Positions 7,184 through 16,753 of a stretch of DNA of 34,091 nt are shown piece after piece. This DNA is from Burkholderiales bacterium. GTDB taxonomy: Bacteria > Pseudomonadota > Gammaproteobacteria > Burkholderiales > Burkholderiaceae_C. A program made the position numbers and the translations under genes. The number at the start of each line of letters is the position of its first letter. The first letter of the stretch is position 1. Location: NCBI GenBank assembly GCA_016213205.1, contig JACRAZ010000031.1, positions 1 to 34,091 of the forward strand, given 5' to 3'. The notes beneath the pieces were generated by a model, which saw nothing but the letters and a program-made list of their open reading frames with translations, made no database searches and was not told where the DNA came from.

Positions 7184-8518
7184 TCAGCGGACCGTGCCCG
7201 CTTCGCGCAGCCGGGTGATCTCGTCTTCGCCGTAGCCCGCTTCGCGCAGCACCGCGGCGCTGTGTTCCCCGAGCGAGGGCGCACCGGCGCCCGCGCGCAC
7301 CGGCGTCTTTTGGAAGCGGATCGGGTGGCCGGCCGCCTTGTAGGGCCCGAGGTCGCGGTTTTCCAGTGTCCACACCAGGTCCAGCGCCTGGGCCTGGGGG
7401 TCGGTGTAGAGGTCGCTGCGGTAGTTCACCTGGCCGCAGGGCACGCCGGCGGCCTCCAGCACCTGCAGCCAGTGCGCGTTGCCCTGCTGCTTGAGCCGCG
7501 CCTCGATGGCCTGCATCACCTGCTTCTGGCGGAAGTACACCTCGTCGGGGATGTCGCCGGCCTCGACGTGGGCGTCGGGGTCCACGATGTCCAGCGCGGC
7601 GCAGAGCTTCTCGCGCAGCTTGCGGTTCAGTGCCGCGATGCTGAGGTAGCCGTCGCCCGTCTCGTACACGCGGTAGTAGGGGTAGGTCTGCCGGTCGGTC
7701 GGGCGGTGCAGGCAGTCGGGCACCTCGATCGGGCGGGCGCTGCGCGGCAGTTCCTTGCGCAGCCGCATCTCGTTGAACTGGTCCACCACGTGGGTGTGCT
7801 TTTTGCCGTCGGCGCGGGCGCTGCGCAGGATGGCCTGCTCCTGGGCGTGCTGCTCGGCATCGAGCCGGTCGATCTGCACCAGGCCGATCGCCTGCAGCGC
7901 CATGCCGGTGGCGAACAGCGAGGTCTCGATCTTCTGGCCCTCGCCGGTGCGGTCGCGGTGGTAGAGGGCGCTGACGATGGCCAGCGCATTGAGCATGCCG
8001 GTGCCGATGTCGATGTAGGCCGGCCCGCCCGGGCCGCGCGGGGCGCCGAGTTCGTCGGCGTAGTTCGACATCACGCCCGAGGCGGCGTGGGCGATGATGT
8101 CGAAGCCCTTGCGCTTGCGGTAGGGCCCCACCTCGCCGAAGGCGGTGCTCGACAGGAACACCAGCCGCGGGTTGATGCGCGAGAGCGTGTCGTGGTCCAC
8201 GCCCAGCTTCTCGGCCGCGCCGGGCACGAAGTTCTGCAGCACCACGTCGGCCTGCGCGACCAGCCGGTGCACGATGGCGCGGCCTTCGGCCTGGTGCAGG
8301 TCCACGCACAGGCTGTGCTTGCCGCGGTTCATCGCCAGCGACATGCGGGTGTTGCCGCGGTAGCGTTCGACGCTGCCCATGCGGCGCTCCTCGGCACCGT
8401 CGGGCGGCTCGATCTTGATCACGCGCGCGCCCATGTCGGCCAGCAGCAGGCCGCACAGGGGGCCGGCGATGTATTCCGAGAAATCGAGGACCGTGACGCC
8501 TTCGAGCAGCGGGTTCAT
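7184..8518 (-). CDS. Family III (CaiB/BaiF) CoA-transferase
   Basis: 444 residues, cytoplasmic. It has the family layout: N-terminal VTVLDFSEYIAGPLCGLLLADMGARVIKIE (8-37), then NRGKHSLCVDL (64-73) and FGEVGPYRKRKGFD (127-140). The catalytic aspartate is D170 in AYIDIGTGM, matching the aspartate near 169 of formyl-CoA transferase. These enzymes transfer CoA between carboxylic acids through Asp-bound anhydride/thioester intermediates. The C-terminal part (LQVLEAAGVPCGQVN, HPIRFQKTP) is also typical. I chose the ATG at 8518 (MNPLLEGV), where homology begins; the 21 extra upstream codons look non-coding. The acyl substrate is unknown. The adjacent SulP transporter may import an anion that this enzyme activates. 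Confidence 0.9.
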   Translation of the reverse strand: MNPLLEGVTVLDFSEYIAGPLCGLLLADMGARVIKIEPPDGAEERRMGSVERYRGNTRMSLAMNRGKHSLCVDLHQAEGRAIVHRLVAQADVVLQNFVPGAAEKLGVDHDTLSRINPRLVFLSSTAFGEVGPYRKRKGFDIIAHAASGVMSNYADELGAPRGPGGPAYIDIGTGMLNALAIVSALYHRDRTGEGQKIETSLFATGMALQAIGLVQIDRLDAEQHAQEQAILRSARADGKKHTHVVDQFNEMRLRKELPRSARPIEVPDCLHRPTDRQTYPYYRVYETGDGYLSIAALNRKLREKLCAALDIVDPDAHVEAGDIPDEVYFRQKQVMQAIEARLKQQGNAHWLQVLEAAGVPCGQVNYRSDLYTDPQAQALDLVWTLENRDLGPYKAAGHPIRFQKTPVRAGAGAPSLGEHSAAVLREAGYGEDEITRLREAGTVR

Positions 8519-8587
8519 GGTGGGCGCAGGCAGTGGAGGGGCGCGCCGCAGCGCCGGCCCATTCTCACCGAAGGTTCCCACCCGCCG

Positions 8588-8606
8588 CCCCGGGGGCAGC
8601 CCGGGG
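8588..8606 (-). terminator. Hairpin after the response regulator gene
   Basis: CCCCGGG (8588-8594) pairs with CCCGGGG (8600-8606) across a 5-base loop, 6 bases past the response-regulator stop codon on the minus strand. There is no T-run, so it is a weak candidate. The 94-base gap to the CoA-transferase start shows nothing else clear. Confidence 0.35.
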
Positions 8607-8612
8607 ACGGGA

Positions 8613-9028
8613 TCAGCGCTGCACCACCATCTTCTTGCCCGACTTGGCCTCGTAGCGCTCCAGCACGTCGAGGATGCGCTGCGGCTTGTAGGGCTTGACC
8701 ACGAAGCCGTTGGCGCCGGTGGTGAGCGCGCGCCGCACGTTGTCGGCCGAGCTGCGGCCGGAGACGATGGCGATGAACGCGTCGTCGTTCTTCGCGCGGA
8801 TCTGCTGCAGCGCGGCCAGGCCGTCGACCTCGGGCATGTCGATGTCCAGGAAGGTCACGCGCGGGTTCAGCGACAGGCAGGCCTGGATCGCCTCCTGGCC
8901 GTTGCGCACCTCGCGGATCGTGAGCCCGTCGGTGAAGGTGCGCAGCAGCGCGCGCAGGATGTCGCGGCACTGGCCGCTGTCGTCGGCGATCAGGACGTCG
9001 CAGCCCTTGGGCTTGGTGGTGTCGGTCG

Positions 9029-9032
<4 letters not shown>
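8613..9032 (-). CDS. Single-domain response regulator (CheY-like)
   Basis: 139 residues made of one receiver domain. The acidic pair is D17/D18 (VLIADDSG), the likely phosphorylated aspartate is D63 (FLDIDMPEVDG), the Thr/Ser switch position is S91 (AIVSGRS), and the conserved lysine is K113 (FVVKPYKP). There is no output domain, so it must act by protein contact, as CheY or phosphorelay shuttles do. The start at 9032 is fixed by a 4-base overlap (ATGA) with the stop of the hybrid kinase gene upstream, which makes the kinase its obvious partner. Because that kinase carries its own receiver and Hpt domain, this protein is probably the last acceptor of a relay: His, Asp, His, Asp. Confidence 0.92.
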
Positions 9033-10723
<1,691 letters not shown>

Positions 10724-10744
10724 GCACGGTTCTTCGGCCCGTGC
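10724..10744 (-). promoter_or_regulatory. Hairpin abutting the hybrid kinase start codon
   Basis: On the minus strand GCACGG and CCGTGC form a 6-base stem with a 9-base loop, ending one base before the ATG. The loop holds GAAGAA, the only purine-rich candidate for a ribosome-binding site. The rest of the 60-base gap to the substrate-binding protein stop (10784) is GC-rich with no other clear signal. Confidence 0.35.
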
Positions 10745-10783
10745 CGCCGGGACTTGAGGCCGCCGGTCGCGGCCCGGTGGGTG

Positions 10784-11941
10784 TCAAGTCCGTTTGCCGT
10801 TGGCGCCCAGCACCGAGAGCTCGACGAAACGCGAGGCCACGTACGGCGCGCTGCCGGTGAACCCGAGGCTGAACTCGCCCAGGTCCAGGCGCTTGGTGGC
10901 GCCGAGTGCGCTGCGCAGTTTGTCACGCGTGAGGTCGCGGCCGGCGCGGCGCAGGCCCTCGATCATGACCTGCGCATTGACCCAGCCTTCGAAGGCCGAG
11001 CCGCCGATGCGGGCCTCCTCGCCCAGTGCCTTCATGGCCGCGTGGAAGTTGCGCACCGCGATCAGCTTGGGCTTGTCGGCGTCCGGGAACACGGTGATCA
11101 GCGCCATGCCCTGCGAGGCGGTGCCCAGCTTGGGCAGCTCGGAGGAGATCAGCGAGACCGACAGCCCCGCCATCGGCAGCCCGCTGCTCAGCGCGCGCAG
11201 CTGCAGCATGATGGCGGTGTTGGCGGTGCCCGTGGTGCCCAGGATCACGGCACCGGGCTTGGCCTCGATCACCTGCTTGGCCAGCTCGGTGGCGTTCTTG
11301 CCATCCACCGCCAGCGCGAAGGTGCCCGAGGCCTTGACATTGCGTGCGGCCAGCGCGGCCTGCGCATCGGCCATCACTTCCTTGCCGAAGCCGTTGTCGA
11401 GGTAGACGATCGCGATGTCCTTCAGCCCCATGCCCACCAGCTGGTCGACCAGGCGCACGGCCTCGTCGCGGTAGCTCGGGCGCACGAAGAACACCTGGCG
11501 CAGCTTGGGCTGGCGCAGCGAGGCGGCGCCGGTGACCGGGCCGACCAGCGGCACGCCGGCTTCCTCGACGATGGGCAGGATCTTGGCCGTGTTGGCCGTG
11601 CCCATGCTGGAGATCAGCGCGAACGTGTTGTTGCCGTCGAGCAGCTTCTTGACGTTTTCCACCGTGCGGTCGGGCACGTAGGCGTCGTCCAGCGTCACCA
11701 GCTTGAGCTCGCGGCCGTGCACGCCGCCGGCCTGGTTCACATGCTTGAACGCGGCCTTGATGCCCAGCGTGTGGTCGGTGCCGGCGCCGCCCAGCGGGCC
11801 AGTCAATGCCAGCGTGCTGCCGAAGGTGACGCTGCTGGCGCTGAGCCCATCCTCCGCGGCATGCGCCAGGGACCAGGCACCGCCGAGGCTGCCCGCGGCC
11901 AAGGTCTTGGTGATGGCGTCGAGGAATTGGCGTCGCTGCAT
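10784..11941 (-). CDS. Periplasmic substrate-binding protein, branched-chain amino acid (LivK) type
   Basis: 385 residues. The N-terminus MQRRQFLDAITKTLAAG carries a twin-arginine pattern (RRQFL) and a hydrophobic core ending AHA/AED, so export may be by Tat. The mature part is a type I periplasmic binding fold of the LivK/urea/aromatic-acid type: VTFGSTLALTGPLGG (about 38-52), GIKAAFKHVNQAGGVHGREL, then LISSMGTANTAKILPIVEEAGVPLVGP, and FVRPSYRDEAV. It should bind an amino acid, carboxylate or aromatic compound for an ABC importer, but no permease or ATPase genes are near. The ATG at 11941 has a good ribosome-binding site (AGGAGA, seven bases upstream). Longer upstream extensions cross the hairpin-bearing intergenic region and are unlikely. 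Divergent from the peptide-type binding protein. Confidence 0.9.
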   Translation of the reverse strand: MQRRQFLDAITKTLAAGSLGGAWSLAHAAEDGLSASSVTFGSTLALTGPLGGAGTDHTLGIKAAFKHVNQAGGVHGRELKLVTLDDAYVPDRTVENVKKLLDGNNTFALISSMGTANTAKILPIVEEAGVPLVGPVTGAASLRQPKLRQVFFVRPSYRDEAVRLVDQLVGMGLKDIAIVYLDNGFGKEVMADAQAALAARNVKASGTFALAVDGKNATELAKQVIEAKPGAVILGTTGTANTAIMLQLRALSSGLPMAGLSVSLISSELPKLGTASQGMALITVFPDADKPKLIAVRNFHAAMKALGEEARIGGSAFEGWVNAQVMIEGLRRAGRDLTRDKLRSALGATKRLDLGEFSLGFTGSAPYVASRFVELSVLGANGKRT

Positions 11942-11995
11942 GGCCGTGTCTCCTGGCTGTAAGTGGATGTTTCGATCCGGGCGGCAGGGTAGCAG

Positions 11996-12026
11996 CGCCC
12001 GGGCGACTTGGGGTCGCCCGGGCGAC
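11996..12026. promoter_or_regulatory. Duplicated palindrome in the divergent promoter region of two binding-protein genes
   Basis: The 12-base sequence CGCCCGGGCGAC occurs twice, at 11996-12007 and 12015-12026, offset by 19 bases. Each copy contains the perfect palindrome CGCCCGGGCG. Read another way, 11996-12007 and 12013-12024 form a 12-base perfect inverted repeat with a 5-base loop. It lies in the 169-base gap between the divergent genes starting at 11941 and 12111. A pair of operator half-turns, or a strong hairpin insulating the two promoters, both fit. No convincing -35/-10 pair was identified. Confidence 0.6.
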
Positions 12027-12110
12027 AGATTTCGGGTAAGTCCGCCTGCTGAAGCCAAAATCGTCACGCAATCGAACCCGGTTGCGCTCAACTGACGGCC
12101 AGGAATTCCG

Positions 12111-13688
12111 ATGCGTGCCAACCGATATCTGACGCGGCTGTGTGCCGCTGTGCTGCTGTGGGCCGCGCTCACGGCGCAGGCCACCGTGCTGCGTGTGGCC
12201 AGCGGCTTCGACCCGCAGACCATGGACCCGCATGCGCTGGCGCTGCTGTACCACACGCGCATCGCGTTCCAGGTGCACGACTGCCTGGTGGGGCGGGATG
12301 CGCAGTTCCGGCTGGAGCCCGCGCTGGCGGTGTCCTGGCAGGCGAATGGAGCGACCAGCTGGCGTTTCAAGCTGCGGCCGGGCGTGAGCTTCCACGACGG
12401 CACGCCCTTCACGGCCGACGACGCGGTGTTCTCGATCGAGCGCGCGATGGGCCCGAGCTCGCAGCGCTCGTTCGGCCTGAAGGGGCTGGTCGCGGTGAAG
12501 AAGGTGGACGACCTGACCATCGACTTCCAGCTCGCCGCACCCGATGCGGTGTGGCCCGAGAAGCTGTGGCTGGTGGCGATGATGAGCAAGCGCTGGGCCC
12601 AGGCCCACGGGGTGGAAAAGGCGCAGGACTTCAACGCCAAGCAGGAAACCCACGCGGTGCGCAACGCGATGGGCACCGGCCCCTACCGCCTGGTGAGCTA
12701 CCAGCCCGACGTGCACGTGAAGCTCGAACGCCACCCCGGCTACTGGGGCCGGGCCGACAAGCGCCAGGGCAACGTGGAGCAGGTGAGCTTCGTCTCGATC
12801 CGCAGCGATGCCACGCGCCTGGCCGCGCTGGCCTCGGGCGAGGTGGACCTGGTGCTCGACCCGCCGTTCCAGGACGTGCAGCGCCTGAAGGCCGACCCCC
12901 GGCTCACGCTGCTGTCGGTGCCCGACATCGGCACCCAGTACTTCACCTTCGACCAGGCGCGCGACGAACTGCTGCACGGCGACGTGAAGGACCGCAACCC
13001 CTTCAAGGACCGGCGCGTGCGCCTGGCCGTGGCCCATGCGCTGAACATCGACCTGATCGTGCAGAAGGTGCTGCGTGGCCAGGCCACGCCGGCGGGCTCG
13101 TTCATCTCGCCGCTGGTGGACGGCTACCTGGCCGAGGTGGACCGCCGCATCCCCTACGACCCGGCGCGGGCGCGCGCGCTGCTGGCTGAAGCCGGCTACC
13201 CCAAGGGCTTCGGCGTCACGCTGGACTGCGTGAACGCCGGCTACCGCGAGGCGGTGTGCCAGGCCGCCACCGCGATGCTGGCGCAGGTGGGCATCCGCGC
13301 CACGCTGCGCAGCTCGCCCACCAACCAGTTCTTTCCCAAGCTCAGCCAGGCCACTGCCAGTTTCATCGAATTCGGCTGGACGCCGGCCACCGACCCCTGG
13401 GCCACGCTGAACGGCCTGTTCCGCACCTGGGACCCGCAGGGCGGCGGCACCTTCAACGCCGGGCGCTACAGCAACCCGAAGCTCGACGCGCTGATCGACG
13501 CGGTGCGCACCGAGCCCGACCTCACGCGCCGCCGCGCGCGGGTGGGCGTGGCGCTGCGCCTGATCCACGACGACCTGCCCTACGTGCCCTTGTACCGCCG
13601 CACGCTGAACTGGGCCATGGCCAAGAAGGTGGTGGCGGTGCAGTGGCCCAACGACACGATGGAGCTGCGCTGGGTCAAGGTGCAATGA
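12111..13688 (+). CDS. Periplasmic substrate-binding protein, peptide/nickel (family 5, DppA/OppA) type
   Basis: 525 residues with a Sec signal peptide (about 1-24, LCAAVLLWAALTAQA). The mature protein has the family 5 layout: LRVASGFDPQTMDPHAL, WRFKLRPGVSFHDGTPFTADDAVFSIERA, MGTGPYRLVSYQPDV, FKDRRVRLAVAHALNID, and a C-terminal RLIHDDLPYVPLYRR. Such proteins bind di/oligopeptides, nickel chelates or sugars for an ABC importer. No cognate permease or ATPase is adjacent, so it is an orphan or serves a distant transporter. AGGA lies 9-10 bases before the ATG. Next on the same strand, 65 bases on, is a diguanylate cyclase. The shared divergent region with the LivK-type protein suggests linked control. 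Confidence 0.9.
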   Translation: MRANRYLTRLCAAVLLWAALTAQATVLRVASGFDPQTMDPHALALLYHTRIAFQVHDCLVGRDAQFRLEPALAVSWQANGATSWRFKLRPGVSFHDGTPFTADDAVFSIERAMGPSSQRSFGLKGLVAVKKVDDLTIDFQLAAPDAVWPEKLWLVAMMSKRWAQAHGVEKAQDFNAKQETHAVRNAMGTGPYRLVSYQPDVHVKLERHPGYWGRADKRQGNVEQVSFVSIRSDATRLAALASGEVDLVLDPPFQDVQRLKADPRLTLLSVPDIGTQYFTFDQARDELLHGDVKDRNPFKDRRVRLAVAHALNIDLIVQKVLRGQATPAGSFISPLVDGYLAEVDRRIPYDPARARALLAEAGYPKGFGVTLDCVNAGYREAVCQAATAMLAQVGIRATLRSSPTNQFFPKLSQATASFIEFGWTPATDPWATLNGLFRTWDPQGGGTFNAGRYSNPKLDALIDAVRTEPDLTRRRARVGVALRLIHDDLPYVPLYRRTLNWAMAKKVVAVQWPNDTMELRWVKVQ

Positions 13689-13695
13689 GGCGCTG

Positions 13696-13728
13696 ACTGT
13701 CACCCTGGCGCCAGGGTAGGCACTGTCA
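13696..13728. promoter_or_regulatory. Perfect palindrome flanked by ACTGTCA direct repeats
   Basis: ACCCTGGCGCCAGGGT (13702-13717) is a 16-base perfect palindrome. ACTGTCA occurs on both sides (13696-13702 and 13722-13728), offset by 26 bases. It lies between the peptide-type binding protein stop (13688) and the diguanylate cyclase start (13754). With no T-run it looks more like an operator than an intrinsic terminator, but either is possible. Confidence 0.5.
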
Positions 13729-13753
13729 TCGGGTCCGCTGGTGCTGGCCTACC

Positions 13754-15022
13754 ATGACGGTTGTCAATCCGGGGCAGTCCATGCAGTCAGGCGCCAGCCC
13801 TCAGACCGTTGTCTACGTCAGCCACTCCGGGGGTTGCGCCACCGCGTTGCGCAGCCTGTCCGATGCCGGCTATGCGGTGCAGCAGACCGATGCCGCCGCC
13901 GCGCTGGCGCTGGCGGCCAGCGCCATGCCGCCGGTGCTGCTGCTGGCCGAATGGTCCGACGAGGCGGCGGTGCTGGTGCAATCGCTGATGGGCCTGCGCC
14001 GGCCCAACCAGGCCTGGGTGCCGCTGGTGGCCTGCTGTGCCGATGCGCAGCAGGCCGAGGCCGCCATCGCTGCCGGCGCCGACGATTTCGTGATGGCCGG
14101 CAACACCGGCTCGCTGCGGGCACGGCTGGCGGTGGTGCTGCGCGGCAAGGCGCGCGGCGACATGCTCGAGGGCGTGCTCAACGCCACCTTCGACGGCATC
14201 ATCACGATCGATGCGCAGGGCCGCATGCTCACCTTCAACCGCGCCGCCTCGCGCATCTTCGGCTACAGCCCCAGCGAGGCGATCGGCCAGAACGTCTCGA
14301 TGCTGATGCCCGAGCCCGAGCGCGCCCAGCATGACGGTCACCTCCGCCGCTACCTGGCCACCGGCGAGGCGCACGTGGTGGGCACCGGGCGCCAGGTGAG
14401 CGGGCGGCGCCGCAGCGGCGAGGAGTTTCCGCTGTACCTGCAGGTGGCGGCCGTGCGCAGCGGGCATGAGCAGTTGTTCGTCGGCATCGCGAAGGACCGC
14501 TCGCTCGAGGCCCAGGCCGACGCACTGCGCACCGCGGCGGTGGTCGACCCGGTCACCGGCCTGGGCAACCGGCGCCATGTGCTGGGCGTGCTGCAGCAGT
14601 GGACGCAGGCCGAGCCGGGCCGGGTGCCGCGGCCGTTTGCGCTGCTGTTCGTCGACCTCGACGGCTTCAAGCGCGTGAACGACGAGCACGGCCACGCCGC
14701 CGGCGATGCGGTGCTGCGCGCGGTGGCCGGCCGGCTGGCGCATGGCATCGGCCGTGAGGATGCGGCGGGCCGGCTCGCCGGCGATGAATTCGTGGTGCTG
14801 CTGCACGGCGTGGCGCGCGCGGCCGATGCGCACACCGTGGCGCGCCGGCTGCTGGCCGCGCTGGCCGAGCCGGTGCAGCACGGCGAGGTGGAGCTGCATG
14901 TCACCGCCACCGCCGGCGTGGCCCTGTGCCCGCGCGACGGGCTCAGCGCCGACACGCTGCTGCAGCACGCCGACGCGCAGATGTACCGCGCCAAGCGGGG
15001 CGGCCCGGTGCGCATCGGCTGA
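13754..15022 (+). CDS. Diguanylate cyclase with receiver-like and FixL-like PAS domains
   Basis: 422 residues, cytoplasmic. Residues 18-125 resemble a receiver fold but lack the phospho-acceptor motif (LLLAEWSDE where DxxMP is expected). Residues of about 135-250 are a PAS domain of the FixL kind (FDGIITIDAQGRMLTFN, FGYSPSEAIGQNVSMLMPEPER). H193 (AQHDGH) and R213 (GTGR) are 20 residues apart, the same spacing as FixL proximal His200 and Arg220, so heme and O2 binding is plausible. The cyclase domain follows: D301 (VDLDGFKRVND) and AGDEF at 342-346, a usually active variant of GGDEF. The inhibitory-site Arg is displaced (GRED in place of RxxD), so product inhibition may be weak. It should make cyclic di-GMP from GTP. 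An alternative ATG is at 13781. No clear ribosome-binding site for 13754. Confidence 0.87.
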   Translation: MTVVNPGQSMQSGASPQTVVYVSHSGGCATALRSLSDAGYAVQQTDAAAALALAASAMPPVLLLAEWSDEAAVLVQSLMGLRRPNQAWVPLVACCADAQQAEAAIAAGADDFVMAGNTGSLRARLAVVLRGKARGDMLEGVLNATFDGIITIDAQGRMLTFNRAASRIFGYSPSEAIGQNVSMLMPEPERAQHDGHLRRYLATGEAHVVGTGRQVSGRRRSGEEFPLYLQVAAVRSGHEQLFVGIAKDRSLEAQADALRTAAVVDPVTGLGNRRHVLGVLQQWTQAEPGRVPRPFALLFVDLDGFKRVNDEHGHAAGDAVLRAVAGRLAHGIGREDAAGRLAGDEFVVLLHGVARAADAHTVARRLLAALAEPVQHGEVELHVTATAGVALCPRDGLSADTLLQHADAQMYRAKRGGPVRIG

Positions 15023-15023
15023 G

Positions 15024-15057
15024 CCGGCGGCCGCCGGGCGTGGCCACCACCGTGGTG
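15024..15057. terminator. Palindromes between convergent genes
   Basis: CCGGCGGCCGCCGG (15024-15037) is a 14-base perfect palindrome, and CACCAC-C-GTGGTG (15045-15057) a second one. They fill the 45-base gap between the convergent stops of the cyclase (15022) and the acyl-CoA synthetase (15068). A bidirectional terminator role fits the position; no T-run is present. Confidence 0.35.
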
Positions 15058-15067
15058 TGTTCCCGCT

Positions 15068-16633
15068 CTAGATCAGCCGGTTGGCGTGGCCCTGCCAGTA
15101 GCGGTCGCGCAGCGGCTTCTTGTACAGCTTGCCGGTGGGCAGGCGCGGCAGCGGGTCCATGAAGTCCACTGACTTCGGGCACTTCATCGGCGCCAGGTGC
15201 TCGCGGCAGAACGCGATCAGCCGCTGCGCGAGGGCCTCGTCGGGCCGTACGCCGGGCATCGGCTGCACCACGGCCTTGACCTCCTCGCCCAGGTCTTCGT
15301 TGGGCACGCCGAACACCGCGGCATCGGCCACCTCGGGGTGGGTGACCAGCAGGTTCTCGCACTCCTGCGGGTAGATGTTCACCCCGCCGCTGATGATCAT
15401 GAAGGTGGCGCGGTCGGTCAGGTGCAGGAAGCCGTCGGCATCCAGGTAGCCCACGTCGCCCACGGTGCTCATCGTGCCGTCCTTCGAGCGCGTGGCCTGG
15501 GTGCGCTCGGGGTCGTTGAAGTAGACGAAGGGCGTCGCGGTCTTGAACCACAGCTCGCCGCTCTGGCCCTGCGGCACCGGCTGCATCTGGTCGTCCAGCA
15601 CCTGCAGCTCGCCCAGCAGCACGCGGCCCACGGTGCCGGGGTGGGCCAGCCATTCGGCGCTGTTGCAGGCGGTGAAGCCCAGGCCCTCGGTGGCGCCGTA
15701 GTACTCGTGGATGATCGGGCCCCACCAGTCGATCATCTGCTGCTTCACCGGCACCGGGCAGGGCGCGGCGGCGTGCACCGCGATCTGCAGCGACGAGAGG
15801 TCGTGGCGCCGGCGCACATCCTCGGGCAGCTTGAGCATGCGGCTGAACATCGTGGGCACCAGCTGGGTGTGGGTGATCTGGTACTGCTCCACCAGCGCCA
15901 GGTACTGCTCGGGGTCGAAGTGCTCCATGATCACCACGGTGCCGCCGTTGCGGATGGTGAGCGCCACGTTGGCCTGCGGCGCCGAGTGGTACAGCGGCGC
16001 GGGCGAGAGGTAGCGCATGCCCTCGCGGCATTGCCACAGCTGGTTCAGGAAGTGGAACAGCGGCAGCGGCTGCGAGGGCGGGTTCTCCGGCAGCGGCCGC
16101 AGGATGCCCTTGGGCCGGCCGGTGGTGCCGGACGAATACAGCATCGGCGTGCCCAGCCACTCGTCGGCGATCGGTGTGTCGGGGAACTTCGCCACCGCCT
16201 CGGCGAAGTCCAGGTAGCGGGGGTCGTCCAGCGCGCGCACCGCGTCACCGCCGTCCACCACCAGGCAGCGCGTCACGCGCGGGCACATCGCGAGCGCGGC
16301 CTGCGCCACCGGCAGCTTGGCCACCGAGGTGACCAGCAGCTTGGCCTCGCTGTTGTTCACGATGTAGGCCAGCTCCTCCGCGGTGAGGTAGGAGTTGATG
16401 CAGGTGTAGTACAGCCCCGAACGCTCGCCCGCCCCGTTGCACTCGAGGTAGCGGTTGTTGTTCTCCATGAAGATCGCGTAGTGGTCCAGCCGCTGCAGGC
16501 CCTCGGCGCGCAGCAGGTGGGCCAGGCGGTTGGTGCGCCGCTCGTGTTCGGCGTAGCTCACCGCCTCGCCGGTGCTGGCCATGATGAAGGCGGGGCGATC
16601 GGGGTGCTGGGCCCAGTGGTTGCCGGCGTACAT
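15068..16633 (-). CDS. AMP-forming acyl-CoA synthetase
   Basis: 521 residues of the ANL adenylate-forming superfamily, cytoplasmic. The phosphate-binding motif YSSGTTGRPKG is at 166-176; YYGATEG, STVGDVGYLD and GGVNIYPQE follow in order, and the C-terminal lysine motif PTGK (K502) is present with the family ending KKPLRDRYW. These enzymes join a carboxylic acid to CoA using ATP. The overall pattern (HWAQHPDRPAFI, YLECNGAGERSGLYYTCINSYL) matches the fatty or branched acyl-CoA synthetases common in Burkholderiales degradation clusters, but the acid is not readable. The ATG at 16633 is supported by AAGGAG ten bases upstream. It lies 120 bases downstream of the helicase gene on the same strand and convergent with the cyclase, so it is probably its own unit. 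Confidence 0.92.
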   Translation of the reverse strand: MYAGNHWAQHPDRPAFIMASTGEAVSYAEHERRTNRLAHLLRAEGLQRLDHYAIFMENNNRYLECNGAGERSGLYYTCINSYLTAEELAYIVNNSEAKLLVTSVAKLPVAQAALAMCPRVTRCLVVDGGDAVRALDDPRYLDFAEAVAKFPDTPIADEWLGTPMLYSSGTTGRPKGILRPLPENPPSQPLPLFHFLNQLWQCREGMRYLSPAPLYHSAPQANVALTIRNGGTVVIMEHFDPEQYLALVEQYQITHTQLVPTMFSRMLKLPEDVRRRHDLSSLQIAVHAAAPCPVPVKQQMIDWWGPIIHEYYGATEGLGFTACNSAEWLAHPGTVGRVLLGELQVLDDQMQPVPQGQSGELWFKTATPFVYFNDPERTQATRSKDGTMSTVGDVGYLDADGFLHLTDRATFMIISGGVNIYPQECENLLVTHPEVADAAVFGVPNEDLGEEVKAVVQPMPGVRPDEALAQRLIAFCREHLAPMKCPKSVDFMDPLPRLPTGKLYKKPLRDRYWQGHANRLI

Positions 16634-16729
16634 GGGGAACAGGCTCCTTCGGGGCCGCCGTGGCGGCGGGGGTGCGGGCCATGCTAGCGGCCGGTTCCGC
16701 AGGGCGGTATCCCGGGCCGACCCTGAGCG

Positions 16730-16748
16730 GCCCGCCGCGCAGGCGGGC
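16730..16748 (-). terminator. Hairpin just after the helicase gene
   Basis: GCCCGCC (16730-16736) pairs with GGCGGGC (16742-16748), 5-base loop, 5 bases past the helicase stop codon on the minus strand. No T-run. The remaining part of the 120-base gap holds the acyl-CoA synthetase ribosome-binding site and nothing else recognised. Confidence 0.4.
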
Positions 16749-16753
16749 GCACC

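Noticed and set aside
11942..12676. Upstream extension of the LivK-type protein on the minus strand
   Set aside because: It would be antisense to the peptide-type binding protein and cross the operator region; the twin-arginine signal peptide and ribosome-binding site fix the start at 11941.
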